A stretch of DNA of 39,528 bases from CAZMCH01 sp964564735 (GCA_964564735.1 CAZMCH010000032.1:1-39528), one strand, 5' to 3'; counted from the first letter of the stretch, positions 24,880 to 35,326 are shown. The notes: generated by a model not told the origin, from the letters alone. Numbers and translations are program-made.

Positions 24880-26469
24880 GTGTTAAGCCCAAAAGAAATT
24901 ATAGATCAAGGAAAAACGCGATGGAGTCAATTGCCACTCGGAAGAAAGCTGGCGATAGGATTAATCGCTTCTGCTATACCAGCATTGATTATTGTTCTGG
25001 CTATAATGGCAGGCAGACCTGATTATGTTGTCCTATTTTCAGGTCTATCACCAGAAGATACACAAGCGATACAAGATGAATTAAGGGGAGTAGGAATCCC
25101 TAGCAAGCTTTCTGATGGTGGTGGATCAATATTAGTTCCATCTTCTCAGGTATATGATGTTCGTATGAGACTTGCTAATAAGGGATTGCCAGAAGCAAGT
25201 AGCACTGTGGGCTTTGAGGGATTTGACAAGACAGATTTTGGGACAACGGATTTTGTCCAAAAACTTAAATATCAAAGGGCTTTACAAGTCGAACTAACAA
25301 GGACAATTACACAATTAAAGGAAGTTTCTTCTGCACGAGTTCATATAGTTCTTCCAAAAGAAAGCGTTTTTACAGAACAAGAACAACCAGCTAAGGCTTC
25401 AATAGTCTTAAAGCTTCGCCCCGGCACAAGGCTTAATGAATCACAGGTAAATGGCATCACTCACCTAGTAGCAAGTGCGGTTGAAAATTTAGACAAAGAT
25501 AATATTACTGTAATTGACTCACATGGTAATGTCCTATCTGCTCCGGGGCAAAATACCTTTTTAAGCGATAGCCAGTTAAAGTATAAGCAAATGGTGGAAT
25601 CTGAGTTACAAACAAAAGTTCAAAGAATGCTGGATAAAGTTCTAGGACAGAATAAATCTACTGTTCAGATCGCTACAGAGATAGAGTTAAATACAACTGA
25701 GACTTCATCAGAGATTTATGATCCAGATAAGGTTGTTGTGAAATCAGAAAAAGCCACAGATTATAGCTCAACGGGAGGGACATCACCTTCGGGGGTTGCT
25801 GGAATAGCTACGAATATTACACCAAATCCACAAGTAAGAGGCGGTCAAGGTCAATACAAAGGTTCAGATTCAAGCACCGAATATGAGTTAAGTAAAACGA
25901 TTCAAAAAGTAATAGAACCTCCAGGGAAGATAAAAAAACTATCTGTCGCTGTTGTTGTTGATGACAAAATTATTGATGAAAAGCCAGTTTCATGGACTCA
26001 ACAAGAATTAGATGATATAAAAAAGCTTGTAAAAAATGCAGTTGGATATGATATTGCACGTGGAGATCCAGAAGTCGAGGTGAAAAATATACCGTTTGAT
26101 ACATCATTACAACAAGAACTATTAGATGTAGAAAAGGCGATGAAAACAGATAAACTGCGTAATATGATAGTAAAGGCAGTAATAGCAGTTGCAATTGCAG
26201 GCATTTTAATCTTCCTACTTAGAAAATTATTCAAAAGTGGTCAAGAAAGCAATATTAGTGAACTAGAAATGGGAAGAGAACATCCATTTATTCTTAATCA
26301 ATCAATACAAGAAGAACCAGAACCAATAAAACAACAGCTATTGGAAGTAGAACAACCACCAAAACTTGAAATGACTCCACAACAAAAGATCAAACAAGAA
26401 ATAATTAATACTCTTGAAAAAGACCCTGATATGGTTGTTCAGGCAATAAAGGATTGGATAGCAAAATAA
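24880..26469 (+). CDS. fliF: Flagellar MS-ring protein FliF
   Basis: 529 residues beginning at a GTG with GGGGAGAT just upstream. Membrane helices are at about 24-44 and 429-451, with the periplasmic YscJ/FliF domain between (YVVLFSGLSPEDTQAIQDEL; ARVHIVLPKESVF). The cytoplasmic tail (about 452-529) ends with the FliG-binding segment QEIINTLEKDPDMVVQAIKDW. It is the platform on which the export gate and rotor are built. Confidence 0.96.
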   Translation: MLSPKEIIDQGKTRWSQLPLGRKLAIGLIASAIPALIIVLAIMAGRPDYVVLFSGLSPEDTQAIQDELRGVGIPSKLSDGGGSILVPSSQVYDVRMRLANKGLPEASSTVGFEGFDKTDFGTTDFVQKLKYQRALQVELTRTITQLKEVSSARVHIVLPKESVFTEQEQPAKASIVLKLRPGTRLNESQVNGITHLVASAVENLDKDNITVIDSHGNVLSAPGQNTFLSDSQLKYKQMVESELQTKVQRMLDKVLGQNKSTVQIATEIELNTTETSSEIYDPDKVVVKSEKATDYSSTGGTSPSGVAGIATNITPNPQVRGGQGQYKGSDSSTEYELSKTIQKVIEPPGKIKKLSVAVVVDDKIIDEKPVSWTQQELDDIKKLVKNAVGYDIARGDPEVEVKNIPFDTSLQQELLDVEKAMKTDKLRNMIVKAVIAVAIAGILIFLLRKLFKSGQESNISELEMGREHPFILNQSIQEEPEPIKQQLLEVEQPPKLEMTPQQKIKQEIINTLEKDPDMVVQAIKDWIAK

Positions 26470-26470
26470 T

Positions 26471-27490
26471 ATGGAAAATACAAAAGAAATCATCACAAGA
26501 CTTTCTGGAATGCAAAAGACTGCTGCTCTTTTAATTGCTCTTGGGGCGGAAGCCAGCGCAAAAATACTTAAGATGATGGAGAATGAAGAAGTAGAGAAAT
26601 TGGCAGGAGAAATAGCAAAAATGAATCGTCTGCCTCCGGAAGTGGCAGAGGCAATCGTAGAGGAATTCCACGAAAAAATCTCTGCAAATTCTGTATCAAG
26701 TCAAGGTGGTCTGGCTTATGCAACGGCAGTTTTAAGTAAAGCACTTGGTGCGGAAAATGCAATGAATGCCATTGACCGTATTCGTGAAAACACAAGTAAT
26801 AGACCATTTGATACTTTTATGATGTCATCAGGAACGAATGATGCGCTAATAGAGATGTTAAGAGATGAACATCCGCAAACTATAGCTCTAGTCCTTTCAC
26901 ATGTAAAAGAGCAAAGATCAGCACAGATATTGGCTTCTCTATCGCCTGAACTACAAGCTGATGTTATTATTAGAATAGCAAATATGAAAACAGTTTCTCC
27001 AGAGGTTTTATCGCAAGTAGAAAATTCTTTGAGAGAAAAAACATATGGACATGAACGAATACATACAGGAGGTATAAAAACAGCTGCTGGAATACTAAAC
27101 CGTGCAGATATTGATATAGAGAAACAGATAATGGAATTTATCACAAAACAAGATCCTGAACTTGCCGAAAAAATTTCCGATCTTATGTTTACCTATGATG
27201 ACATAATTCTTATTAATGATCTTGGAATTCAAAAGCTATTACAGGAAATAGATGAGAACGATTTGTTAATGGCTCTGAAAGCAAGCACCGAAGAGATAAA
27301 AGCCAAACTATTTAAAAATATGTCTGAAAGAAGACGACAATCAATACAAGATGATTTAATGACTATGCCACCTGTGCGTCTTAGGGATGTTCAATCAGCG
27401 CAAGGTAGAATACTCGCCACCGCAAAAGAAATGATTCAGGCTGGACTTATTGAAATTGTTAGAGATGCTGTTCAAGAAGTTTTTGTCTGA
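26471..27490 (+). CDS. fliG: Flagellar motor switch protein FliG
   Basis: 339 residues, standard length. The three armadillo-like domains are in order; the middle domain has DEHPQTIALVLSHVKEQRSA, and the C-terminal torque domain has FTYDDIILINDLGIQKLLQEI with the charged residues that meet MotA, then ALKASTEEIKAKLFKNMSER. It starts 1 base after the fliF stop, so the two are translationally coupled, matching their 1:1 assembly. Confidence 0.96.
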   Translation: MENTKEIITRLSGMQKTAALLIALGAEASAKILKMMENEEVEKLAGEIAKMNRLPPEVAEAIVEEFHEKISANSVSSQGGLAYATAVLSKALGAENAMNAIDRIRENTSNRPFDTFMMSSGTNDALIEMLRDEHPQTIALVLSHVKEQRSAQILASLSPELQADVIIRIANMKTVSPEVLSQVENSLREKTYGHERIHTGGIKTAAGILNRADIDIEKQIMEFITKQDPELAEKISDLMFTYDDIILINDLGIQKLLQEIDENDLLMALKASTEEIKAKLFKNMSERRRQSIQDDLMTMPPVRLRDVQSAQGRILATAKEMIQAGLIEIVRDAVQEVFV

Positions 27491-27508
27491 TAAAGATGGG
27501 ATTGATAA

Positions 27509-28258
27509 ATGGGTAGATGGCAAAGGGTGATACAATGCGATAATAATAAAATTGATTCTGTAGAAACAATGAAGTTTGACTCATTTGGAGATGAACTTGA
27601 TATTGCAGAAGATTATCTAAGTCAAGATGAACCAGAAACGCCAAATGTAGAAGAGCAAGCAATTATAATGATACAACAAGCACAGATCGAAGCAGAGAAC
27701 CTAATATCAAATGCTCAATCTGAGGCTGATAAGATTAAAAAGAAGGCTTACGAATCGGGCTATGAGGAAGGAAAAGCAACAGCAGTAAACGAACTCAAAG
27801 AAACAACCATAAAACTAACAAAAGTATTTAATAATGCTGTGAATGAAATAGCTACTATAAAAGATGAAATTATAAACAACGCAGAAAAAGATATTATAGA
27901 ACTCACGATTGCAATTGCAGAAAAGCTTGTTTGTAATGAATTAAAGATAAATCCTGACCTTATTATTGATGTGATTAAAGAAGCAATAAGAACTGCAAGA
28001 AGCGAAAATAAAGTAATTTTAAGGGTAAACTCAAATGATTGTGCAATTCTTGAGAAAAATGCAGATGAATTAATTGAGCTAACGAGATTAGTGAATTTCA
28101 ACTCTAATATGGGTTTGATAATAGAAAGTGATGAGAATCTCAATCAAGGTGATTGTTTAGTAATAACTGATACAAATATTTTTGACATGACTTACAAATC
28201 AAGGCTGGATTCAATAATTGAAACAATTAACTCATATCAATCAAAAGTTGATATTTAG
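27509..28258 (+). CDS. fliH: Flagellar export ATPase regulator FliH
   Basis: 249 residues. The middle is a long charged helix region with the family signature AYESGYEEGKATAV, followed by a globular C-terminal half (AIAEKLVCNELKINPDLIIDVIKEAIRTA; GDCLVITDTNIFDM). FliH is the negative regulator and stator-like stalk of the FliI ATPase encoded next. The N-terminal 40 residues are poorly conserved. Confidence 0.92.
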   Translation: MGRWQRVIQCDNNKIDSVETMKFDSFGDELDIAEDYLSQDEPETPNVEEQAIIMIQQAQIEAENLISNAQSEADKIKKKAYESGYEEGKATAVNELKETTIKLTKVFNNAVNEIATIKDEIINNAEKDIIELTIAIAEKLVCNELKINPDLIIDVIKEAIRTARSENKVILRVNSNDCAILEKNADELIELTRLVNFNSNMGLIIESDENLNQGDCLVITDTNIFDMTYKSRLDSIIETINSYQSKVDI

Positions 28259-28279
28259 AATATTGAAGCAAGATTTAGT

Positions 28280-29605
28280 ATGAATTTGACAAGCATTACA
28301 GAAGCTATAGTTAAATCATCTGCAATAAAGCGATATGGAAAGATAACACAAGTTGTCGGTTTAGTTGTTCGAGCAATTGGAATTAACGCATCTATTGGTG
28401 ACCTATGCACGATTTATACATCACAAGACACTATAAAGGCGGAGGTTGTCGGTTTTACAAAGGACGAAACATTATTGATGCCATTGGGAAGTATTCATGG
28501 GATAAGGGCTAATGATAGGGTTATGGCAAATAATCTTGCATTTAAGATCGGTGTAGGTGATTGCCTTTTGGGCAGGACTGTTGACGCATTAGGAATGCCA
28601 ATTGATAATGCCGATCTGGAAGCAAAGGGATTTGATTCATGTATGATTTTTTCCGAAAGTTATTCAGTGCATAACGATCCGCCTGATCCCTTTGAGAGAA
28701 AGCGTATTAGTGAACCACTGGCTACTGGGATAAGAGCTATCGATGGGCTTCTAACGTGTGGAAAAGGTCAAAGAATTGGCATATTTGCTGGTTCTGGTGT
28801 TGGAAAAAGCGTATTAATGGGTATGATTGCAAGAAATACATCGGCAGATGTGAATGTTATTGCGCTAGTTGGTGAGCGTGGTCGTGAAGTTCGAGATTTT
28901 ATAGAGAAAGACCTTGGCGAAGAGGGATTATCAAGATCGGTTATCGTTGTTGCTACCTCAGATCAACCTCCTTTGCTTCGGTCTCTTGCACCATCAACGG
29001 CTATGGCGATTGCGGAATATTTCAGAGATCAAGGAAATGATGTTTTGTTAATGATGGATTCAATAACTCGTTATGCTATGGCAGAAAGAGAGATTGGGTT
29101 GGCAATAGGAGAACCTCCAACAACTAAGGGATATACGCCTTCTGTATTTGCCAAATTACCAAGATTGCTTGAAAGAGCAGGCACAACTAAAGATAAAGGC
29201 ACTATAACAGGTATATATACAGTCTTGGTTGAGGCAGATGATATGAATGATCCTATCGGTGATACTGTTAGATCGATCCTTGATGGGCATATTGTTTTAT
29301 CACGGGATTTGGCAATAAGAAATCATTATCCTGCAATCGATATAAACCAGAGTATTAGCAGGCTTATGGCCGAAGTTACTGATCAAAAACATAGAATATT
29401 AGCCGGAAAAGTGAAAGAAACTCTTGCAATCTACAATGATTCAAAAGACCTTATTGATATAGGCGCTTATACAAAAGGGAGTAATATAAAAATAGATTAT
29501 GCACTTAATAATATTGATAAAATTGGTAATTATCTAAGACAACAAATCGAAGAAAAGGCGTTTTTTGATGATACAATATCATCACTAGAAGGACTTTTGA
29601 GCTAA
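28280..29605 (+). CDS. fliI: Flagellum-specific ATP synthase FliI
   Basis: 441 residues. Walker A AGSGVGKS is at 170-177. Other F1-beta-like motifs include ALVGERGREVRDFIE and the Walker B region VLLMMDSITRYAMAEREI, followed by GEPPTTKGYTPSVFAKLP. It energises type III export of rod, hook and filament subunits with FliH and FliJ. Confidence 0.97.
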   Translation: MNLTSITEAIVKSSAIKRYGKITQVVGLVVRAIGINASIGDLCTIYTSQDTIKAEVVGFTKDETLLMPLGSIHGIRANDRVMANNLAFKIGVGDCLLGRTVDALGMPIDNADLEAKGFDSCMIFSESYSVHNDPPDPFERKRISEPLATGIRAIDGLLTCGKGQRIGIFAGSGVGKSVLMGMIARNTSADVNVIALVGERGREVRDFIEKDLGEEGLSRSVIVVATSDQPPLLRSLAPSTAMAIAEYFRDQGNDVLLMMDSITRYAMAEREIGLAIGEPPTTKGYTPSVFAKLPRLLERAGTTKDKGTITGIYTVLVEADDMNDPIGDTVRSILDGHIVLSRDLAIRNHYPAIDINQSISRLMAEVTDQKHRILAGKVKETLAIYNDSKDLIDIGAYTKGSNIKIDYALNNIDKIGNYLRQQIEEKAFFDDTISSLEGLLS

Positions 29606-29607
29606 TT

Positions 29608-30039
29608 ATGAATAAACCTAATAAGCATGGATTAAAGACTCTATTGAAATATCGCAAATCTATTGAAGAACAACGAAAAATGGAACTTACAAATCTAATG
29701 GATAAAGAGCAGATAGAACATCAAAAATTGAATGATATAAAGGAATCTCAACGCCTTATGCAAAAGAAATTACATACAAATAAAGAAAAATCATGCACCT
29801 ATATAGCATATCTAGATGGTTTGTCAGATCAATTCGTTATGCAAAAAAATGCTATCATAGACATAAAAGACAAAATAATTACAAAAAGAGAACAGGTCAT
29901 TGAAGCATCAATGGCGAAAAAAATAATAGAGAAAGCCCAAGATAAAAGGGTCAAGGAATATAATCAATTTCTTATTAAGCAAGAAAACAAAATACTTGAC
30001 GAAATGGCTACTAACAGATATTCAAGAAAGGATAACTAA
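29608..30039 (+). CDS. fliJ: Flagellar export protein FliJ
   Basis: 143 residues, almost entirely charged coiled-coil, opening GLKTLLKYRKSIEEQRKMEL as in FliJ. It is the central stalk of the export ATPase. The gene starts 2 bases after the fliI stop, so coupled translation is likely. Confidence 0.88.
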   Translation: MNKPNKHGLKTLLKYRKSIEEQRKMELTNLMDKEQIEHQKLNDIKESQRLMQKKLHTNKEKSCTYIAYLDGLSDQFVMQKNAIIDIKDKIITKREQVIEASMAKKIIEKAQDKRVKEYNQFLIKQENKILDEMATNRYSRKDN

Positions 30040-30040
30040 A

Positions 30041-30583
30041 TTGAAGTTAATTATTATTTCAGGAATATTGGCTTTTATTCTTTCAGTTGTTGCTACTATG
30101 TTTTTTACAGGAACATTCAAAAGTAATAAAGAACAATTAGAAACTGTTGAAAATACTACACAAGCTAAGAATGATACTATCAATAAAAACATTATGTTAG
30201 ATAAAAATGCAAGCAATAATGATGTTGAGCAAAAAAAGACTGATTTAGTGAATCATGAAGCATCTATGGAAGATACTGAAAATGATATTGAGCAAGTCGA
30301 TACCAAACAAACAGAAGCATTATTAGAGAAAATAGAGACTAAAAATCCCAAAGATTCGAAAGAATCAGAAACCAAATATGAGCAATTAGCAAAAGTATAT
30401 AGCGCGATGAAAGCAGAAAATGCAGCATCTGTAATGTGCGAATTAGAACCAAACCTGACACAAAAGATATTATCCAAAATGAATGAAAGAACCGCAGGTA
30501 AGCTAATGAATGCAATTGCAGATAAAGACCCTTCTTATGCAGCAAAAGTTAGCAAACTGCTAGTTAGCATGGATAAAGGTTAA
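30041..30583 (+). CDS. ylxF: YlxF/MotE-type membrane protein (MgtE N-terminal-like domain)
   Basis: 180 residues from a TTG at 30041, which has AAAGGA eight bases upstream and lies just after the fliJ stop. The frame is also open from 29996, inside fliJ, but has no ribosome site there. There is one N-terminal membrane helix (about 3-22), an acidic Asn/Lys-rich linker, and a C-terminal helical domain (about 115-178; YEQLAKVYSAMKAENAAS, then LTQKILSKMNERTAGKLMNAI) of the MgtE intracellular N type. Its place between fliJ and fliK matches B. subtilis ylxF; the same fold occurs in MotE, a stator-associated chaperone. A periplasmic location is predicted. Confidence 0.8.
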   Translation: MKLIIISGILAFILSVVATMFFTGTFKSNKEQLETVENTTQAKNDTINKNIMLDKNASNNDVEQKKTDLVNHEASMEDTENDIEQVDTKQTEALLEKIETKNPKDSKESETKYEQLAKVYSAMKAENAASVMCELEPNLTQKILSKMNERTAGKLMNAIADKDPSYAAKVSKLLVSMDKG

Positions 30584-30591
30584 AATTACCT

Positions 30592-33500
30592 ATGATTAAT
30601 CTAATGGAAAATTTTATCAATCAATATTCAAATAAAGGCATTATAACATCAGCTCTGCAGAATAATGATACTCAAATGAGTTTGGTTGATAATGTGGAGA
30701 ACAATATTAATTTTTCTGATGAAATAGCATTCTTTATGAATACTATGACAAATATGGATTCGAAAAGCTCTCAAAAAGAGATTATTACTCCTGCTAAATC
30801 TGATATAAATGTGATTCAATCTACACAATCAGAGAAAATATCTGCCCCCAAAGAGATTTTAAAAGCATCACAAAAAAACACAATAAGCCAAAAGGAATTG
30901 CTGTTTGCTCAGTCAGATATATCAGAAAATCTAGCTGTTCAGTCATTACTCATACCACAACAGGTAGTTTTGAAACAAGGCAATCAATCAAATGATAAAA
31001 TAGAAATTTATGAAGATGGAAATTTAAAAGAACCTTCCATAAAAGCTCAACCGTCTTTTGTAAATAATATTGTAATTCAAGAAAAAATGACATATCTAAG
31101 TATGGAAAATCATCCAAAGCAAAATGAATCGATAATCCCATCAAGGCAAGATAAGATAATGCAGAAAACATATAATCTTATTGCTGATAATGATGGTATA
31201 GAAAAAATTGATAGGAAAATTTCATATTCAGATACAACAATGCAGAATAAGCCAATAAACAGAACAGAAATTGGCAATATCAATAGAAATGATGATAAAA
31301 CAATTATTACTGAAATTAAATCAATTTTTGTAAAGAACCAAATTTCTTATAAAACACAGACGGATATTTTGCCTGAAATAAAATATTCAAATGCAAAAAT
31401 TCAGCTGAAACAAGAAGATTTTTTGATTGCACCAAAGCAGGATATTGTAATGCAAAATAACNNNNNNNNNNNNNNNNNNNNNNNNNNNNNNNNNNNNNNN
31501 NNNNNNNNNNNNNNNNNNNNNNNNNNNNNNNNNNNNNNNNNNNNNNNNNNNNNNNNNNNNNAATTTCATTGATTCATCCATAAAAGCACAGGAAGTATTA
31601 CCGATTGATGAAAAAAGTTTTATTCAGACAGATATCTTGCCTGAAATAAAATATTCAAATACAGAAATTCAACCGAAACAAGAAGATTTTTTGATTGCAC
31701 CAAAGCAGGATATTGTAATGCAAAATAACTTATCTAATTTCATTGATTCATCCATAAAAGCACAGGAAGTATTACCGATTGATGAAAAAAACTCCATTCA
31801 GAGTGAAAAAGGGGAAATAACAGAGATAGATATGGAAGATGATGGAGATATACTTAGGAATCCAACTATTGATCATGAAAAAGTAGTATTTATTGATTCA
31901 AAACCAATATCACACGATAGTCAATATGAAATAAAGCTTCAGAATATTCCGCAAAGAATTGAATCAGAGAATATTCTTAGTCAACAAATCAAACAACCAG
32001 AAATTACAAAAATAATTGATAATCACTTAACTTATAGGGTTTTTATGCCGAATATAAATATAGAGCAATCAATGAGGGTTAAAGAACAGGAACTAGAGCA
32101 AAATAATAATATTGATATAGAACAACCAATACAAATAATGAAAACTACTGAGAATAATAAAAATATAAATGAGGTAATGCCAAATATACGACATGAAGTT
32201 ATTCAACATTCACAAACTGTTGCTATCACAAATGAAAAGATTTATCCAAAGCAAAATGAGACAACCGATAAACCTAATATAGAATCATTTGATATACCCA
32301 TTGAATTAAAGCCTAGCTCTTTTATATATCAAAGTTCCATGCCAAAAAATGAATATCCATTAGAAAATTTAGGAAATGTGATAGTATCCAATGAAAAAAT
32401 AAGTAATGGTAGTCAGAATCTTATTTATTTCAATAATACGCCAATTCAAAATGAAGATGAAATGATAAAATCAAATATTGCTGTGTCAATTATTCAAAAT
32501 CAGAATGAGTATGAAGCAAAATATCTGCCAAACATTACAAAAAATCAGTCAGGAAAAAATATAGAAATACCTAATGATAGTATCATAAAAATAAACAATT
32601 TGTCAGCAAAATTTCCTGATTTTTCAGATAATATGAAAATAACAGAATCTACTCAGAGTGTCAATATTGGCAAAAAGACAGATGAAATAACAAAACAAGG
32701 GAATATCACAAAGCAAAATGAAATAATGTATTCTGATAGGTCTGATTTTGTTAAAAATAATAATGAAAAACAAATCAATGTGTTTGATAATTTGAGATTA
32801 AGACAGGAAATCAATAATGAAGGACCTAAGTTTCTTGATGATGATTCGAGTTTATCAGCCTCTGCTTTTTACAAAAAAGATAATGAATTCATTATTACTA
32901 GAGAAGCAAGTATTCAGGAAAATAATGATTATAATATTAGACAAATTAAATATGAAGTCCCAAATATTAGCATGGAAATAGCCAAAGAAATGGAAAATTC
33001 TGTTAAAAATGAATCAATAAATTATAAGCCATTAGAAACTAAAATACAGGCAAATCAACGAAATATTAATATAGAACTCGCACCCAAACAAGATAGGCTG
33101 AAATCATTAGATGCAGATCCAAAAGTAGTTTCACAGAACCTTAATCATTCAGATAGCTTGGAATTGAAGATAAAACAAGATGATCATATAGAATTAGAAC
33201 AAATCAGTATTAAAGACAATATACAAACGATTAATATAGAACCATTAAGAGATGTTAACTATCAATCCAAAGAAAGAATTAGAGATAATTCTCAATTAGA
33301 ACTGCCAAATATGCCATTTACAGATAAAAGCATATCATTGGAGAATCTTGATAGACCCAAAAATGAACAAATAGATGATGAAATTAATAAATATGAAATA
33401 GAGATACTGCCAGAAAAAATGGCTGAAACGGAGATCCCTATAACTAAATTGAATAATGATGAAATAACAAGATTAGAAAACTTTACCAATATATCAAATG

Positions 33501-34444
33501 TGAAATTTAGTGAAAAAAATGAGGATGCTGTTAAAGTGAAGCCTGAATCAATAAAAGATGAAGCTCAAAAAATTGTAAATATAAAGCCTGAAATAATCTT
33601 TCAAAAAAATAATCAGATGGAGTTTTCGCAAGAACCAAATGTCGAAATTAAAGTTGATGATATAGCAGAGGAAATAATAAATGTAGATAATTTAACACAA
33701 AATCAAGTTAAAATAGATGCCAATAACATAAATTCAGGTAGTCCAGATAATAAGGGATCAAAGTGGATGCCATATAATAATAATATTCAAGCACAAGAAG
33801 ATCAAAAGACTGCTATATCGGAAAATGCAGAAATACAATATAAAAATACATCAAGTGATATAAAGGAAGTTGGGAATAATGAGATACCAAAAGAACAAAA
33901 GAATATATTTAGCCGAATCAACATCGAACAAATGGCACAAAATCAAGAAATTGGTTTTACAAAAGACAATATCACAATGAAAACCAATATAACTTCAAAT
34001 ATTGTGGAATTACCTAATAAAATAGCTGAATATATCGACTTAGTTAAGTCCACCAATGAAGAAAAATCACATTCCATAACGATTCAGCTTGATCCACCAA
34101 ATTTAGGGAAAATCAGGCTAAAAGTGTTTATAGGGCAAAATAACATTTCAGCAGAAATGAATGTAACGAGATTTATAGCAAAAGAAATTCTTGAAACACA
34201 AATACCTGATATAAAGAAAAGTCTTATACAGCAAAATATACAATTATCAGAATTTAACATTAACTTGGAATATGACAATCAAAAACTTGGCCCCCACAAC
34301 CAAAATACGTCTCATCAAAACAGATGGACATCAAGTTCATTAAATTATAATGGAGAGAAAGAGCAAAATGAAAATCACAATAACCAAAGAAAACAATATA
34401 TGAGATATACAAATAATAATTCTCTAATTGATTTTCTAACATAG
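30592..34444 (+). CDS. fliK: Giant flagellar hook-length control protein FliK (interrupted by an assembly gap)
   Basis: The gene runs from the ATG at 30592 through the N-run to a stop at 34442-34444. 290 codons precede the gap and 960 follow it, so at least 1250 residues exist, against roughly 400-650 in well-known FliKs. The halves are in different frames only because 100 placeholder Ns were inserted: the repeat alignment predicts a gap of 6 + 174n bases, which restores one frame. Residues are mostly Asn, Ile, Glu, Lys and Gln, suggesting a long disordered ruler. The C-terminal Flg_hook domain (coded about 33990-34290) has the signature LDPPNLGKIRLKV. A 58-residue tandem repeat lies at the gap. 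Flanked by ylxF and flgD, as expected. Any TTG start at 31637 is an artefact of the gap. Confidence 0.88.
31357..31798 (+). repeat. 174 bp (58-codon) tandem repeat inside fliK
   Basis: One complete unit is at 31625-31798 (QTDILPEIKYSN... to ...LPIDEKNSI). A preceding unit is seen as its first 105 bases (31357-31461) and last 63 bases (31562-31624), on either side of the gap. The 105-base part differs from the full unit at 6 positions and the 63-base part at 4. The central stretch is identical, long enough to defeat short-read assembly. Confidence 0.9.
31462..31561. other. Assembly gap (100 Ns)
   Basis: A run of exactly 100 Ns, a common placeholder length. Comparison with the adjacent repeat unit shows that the minimum missing sequence is 6 bases (TTATCT, Leu-Ser), plus any whole number of 174-base units. 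Confidence 0.95.
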
Positions 34445-34463
34445 ATGCAAAAGGAGGGAAAAA

Positions 34464-34865
34464 ATGGGCATTGAAATTGTAAATAACTTACTACCAAGTA
34501 ACAATACAGGTAAACCTTTACCTACGCCAAATAATAGGCTTGGCAAGAATGATTTTCTTCAGCTTCTTGTTACTCAGTTACGCTATCAAGACCCAACAAA
34601 ACCAATGAGTAACGAGCAATTTATAGCTCAAACCGCAGAATTTTCGGCACTTGAGCAAATGCAAGATATGAATACTAATATAAAGTCCTTGATAGATATA
34701 CAGAAAGCATCAACAAGGACAGAAGCTTTGTCATTAATCGGCAAAAATGTGTCAACAGAGACAATAAGTGGCATAGTAGAAGGCATAACAATAGAAGATG
34801 ATCAGGTTTATGTTTCAATCAATGGGGAAAATTACACCTTATCATCGGTAAAAAGAGTTCAATAA
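34464..34865 (+). CDS. flgD: Flagellar hook assembly scaffold FlgD
   Basis: 133 residues, the short form without the C-terminal Ig/FnIII pair seen in E. coli FlgD. The N-terminal scaffold motif LGKNDFLQLLVTQLRYQDP is clear, followed by SNEQFIAQTAEFSALEQMQ. The C-terminal 40 residues (LIGKNVSTETISG...) form a small beta domain. A strong AAAGGAGGGA ribosome site lies just upstream, so high expression is expected. FlgD caps the growing hook. Confidence 0.95.
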   Translation: MGIEIVNNLLPSNNTGKPLPTPNNRLGKNDFLQLLVTQLRYQDPTKPMSNEQFIAQTAEFSALEQMQDMNTNIKSLIDIQKASTRTEALSLIGKNVSTETISGIVEGITIEDDQVYVSINGENYTLSSVKRVQ

Positions 34866-34882
34866 AACTGTGAAAGGAAATT

Positions 34883-35251
34883 ATGTTAAACAAGATCAAC
34901 AATATAATAATCAATAATCCCTCACAGGCAAATAAAAACACAAAACAAGATAATACAATTAACTTTGCAGATGTTTTGGCAAACAAGCAAAGTGAAATGG
35001 AGGTGAAATTTTCTGGTCATGCCAAAGAACGTCTTAGACAACAGAATATAACAATATCAGAGACAGATCTTAATAAAATAAACTATGCAACAAAGATGGC
35101 AGAAAAAAAGGGATCAAAAGAGTCACTAATGCTACTTCGTGATCTTGCCTTAGTAGTGAATATTAGTAATAAAACGGTAATCACTGCTGTTGATAAAGAA
35201 AGACAAAAAGACAAAATATTTACAAATATAGACAGCACAATAATATTATAG
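34883..35251 (+). CDS. Flagellar operon protein of the TIGR02530/Flagellar_put family
   Basis: 122 residues. The core FSGHAKERLRQQNITISETD, then INYATKMAEKKGSKESLMLL and LALVVNISNKTVITAVDKE, is the conserved pattern of this family of unknown function. It is found between flgD and flgE in many Bacillota and Thermotoga-like flagellar operons, as here. No signal peptide or membrane segment. A hook-assembly role is inferred only from position. Confidence 0.85.
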   Translation: MLNKINNIIINNPSQANKNTKQDNTINFADVLANKQSEMEVKFSGHAKERLRQQNITISETDLNKINYATKMAEKKGSKESLMLLRDLALVVNISNKTVITAVDKERQKDKIFTNIDSTIIL

Positions 35252-35280
35252 GCTGGACCTTGTAAAAGGAAGCCCTATAG

Positions 35281-35306
35281 ATCACTTCTCGACTAGAAGG
35301 GATTTT
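35281..35306 (+). terminator. Weak terminator-like hairpin before flgE
   Basis: ATCACTTCT (35281-35289) pairs with AGAAGGGAT (35295-35303) with one mismatch around a 5-base loop, followed by TTTT. It lies between the Flagellar_put gene and the strong AAGGAGG site of flgE, so partial attenuation or an RNA-processing site is possible. Confidence 0.4.
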
Positions 35307-35326
35307 AAGAAGGAGGCATACTTTAT

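Noticed and set aside
26716..27144. 142-residue minus-strand frame opposite fliG
   Set aside because: Shadow of a conserved flagellar gene, without domain signature.
31637..34444. Separate gene starting at TTG 31637
   Set aside because: The frame is open back to the N-run at 31562, and repeat alignment joins it to the upstream part of fliK; the apparent start is a gap artefact.
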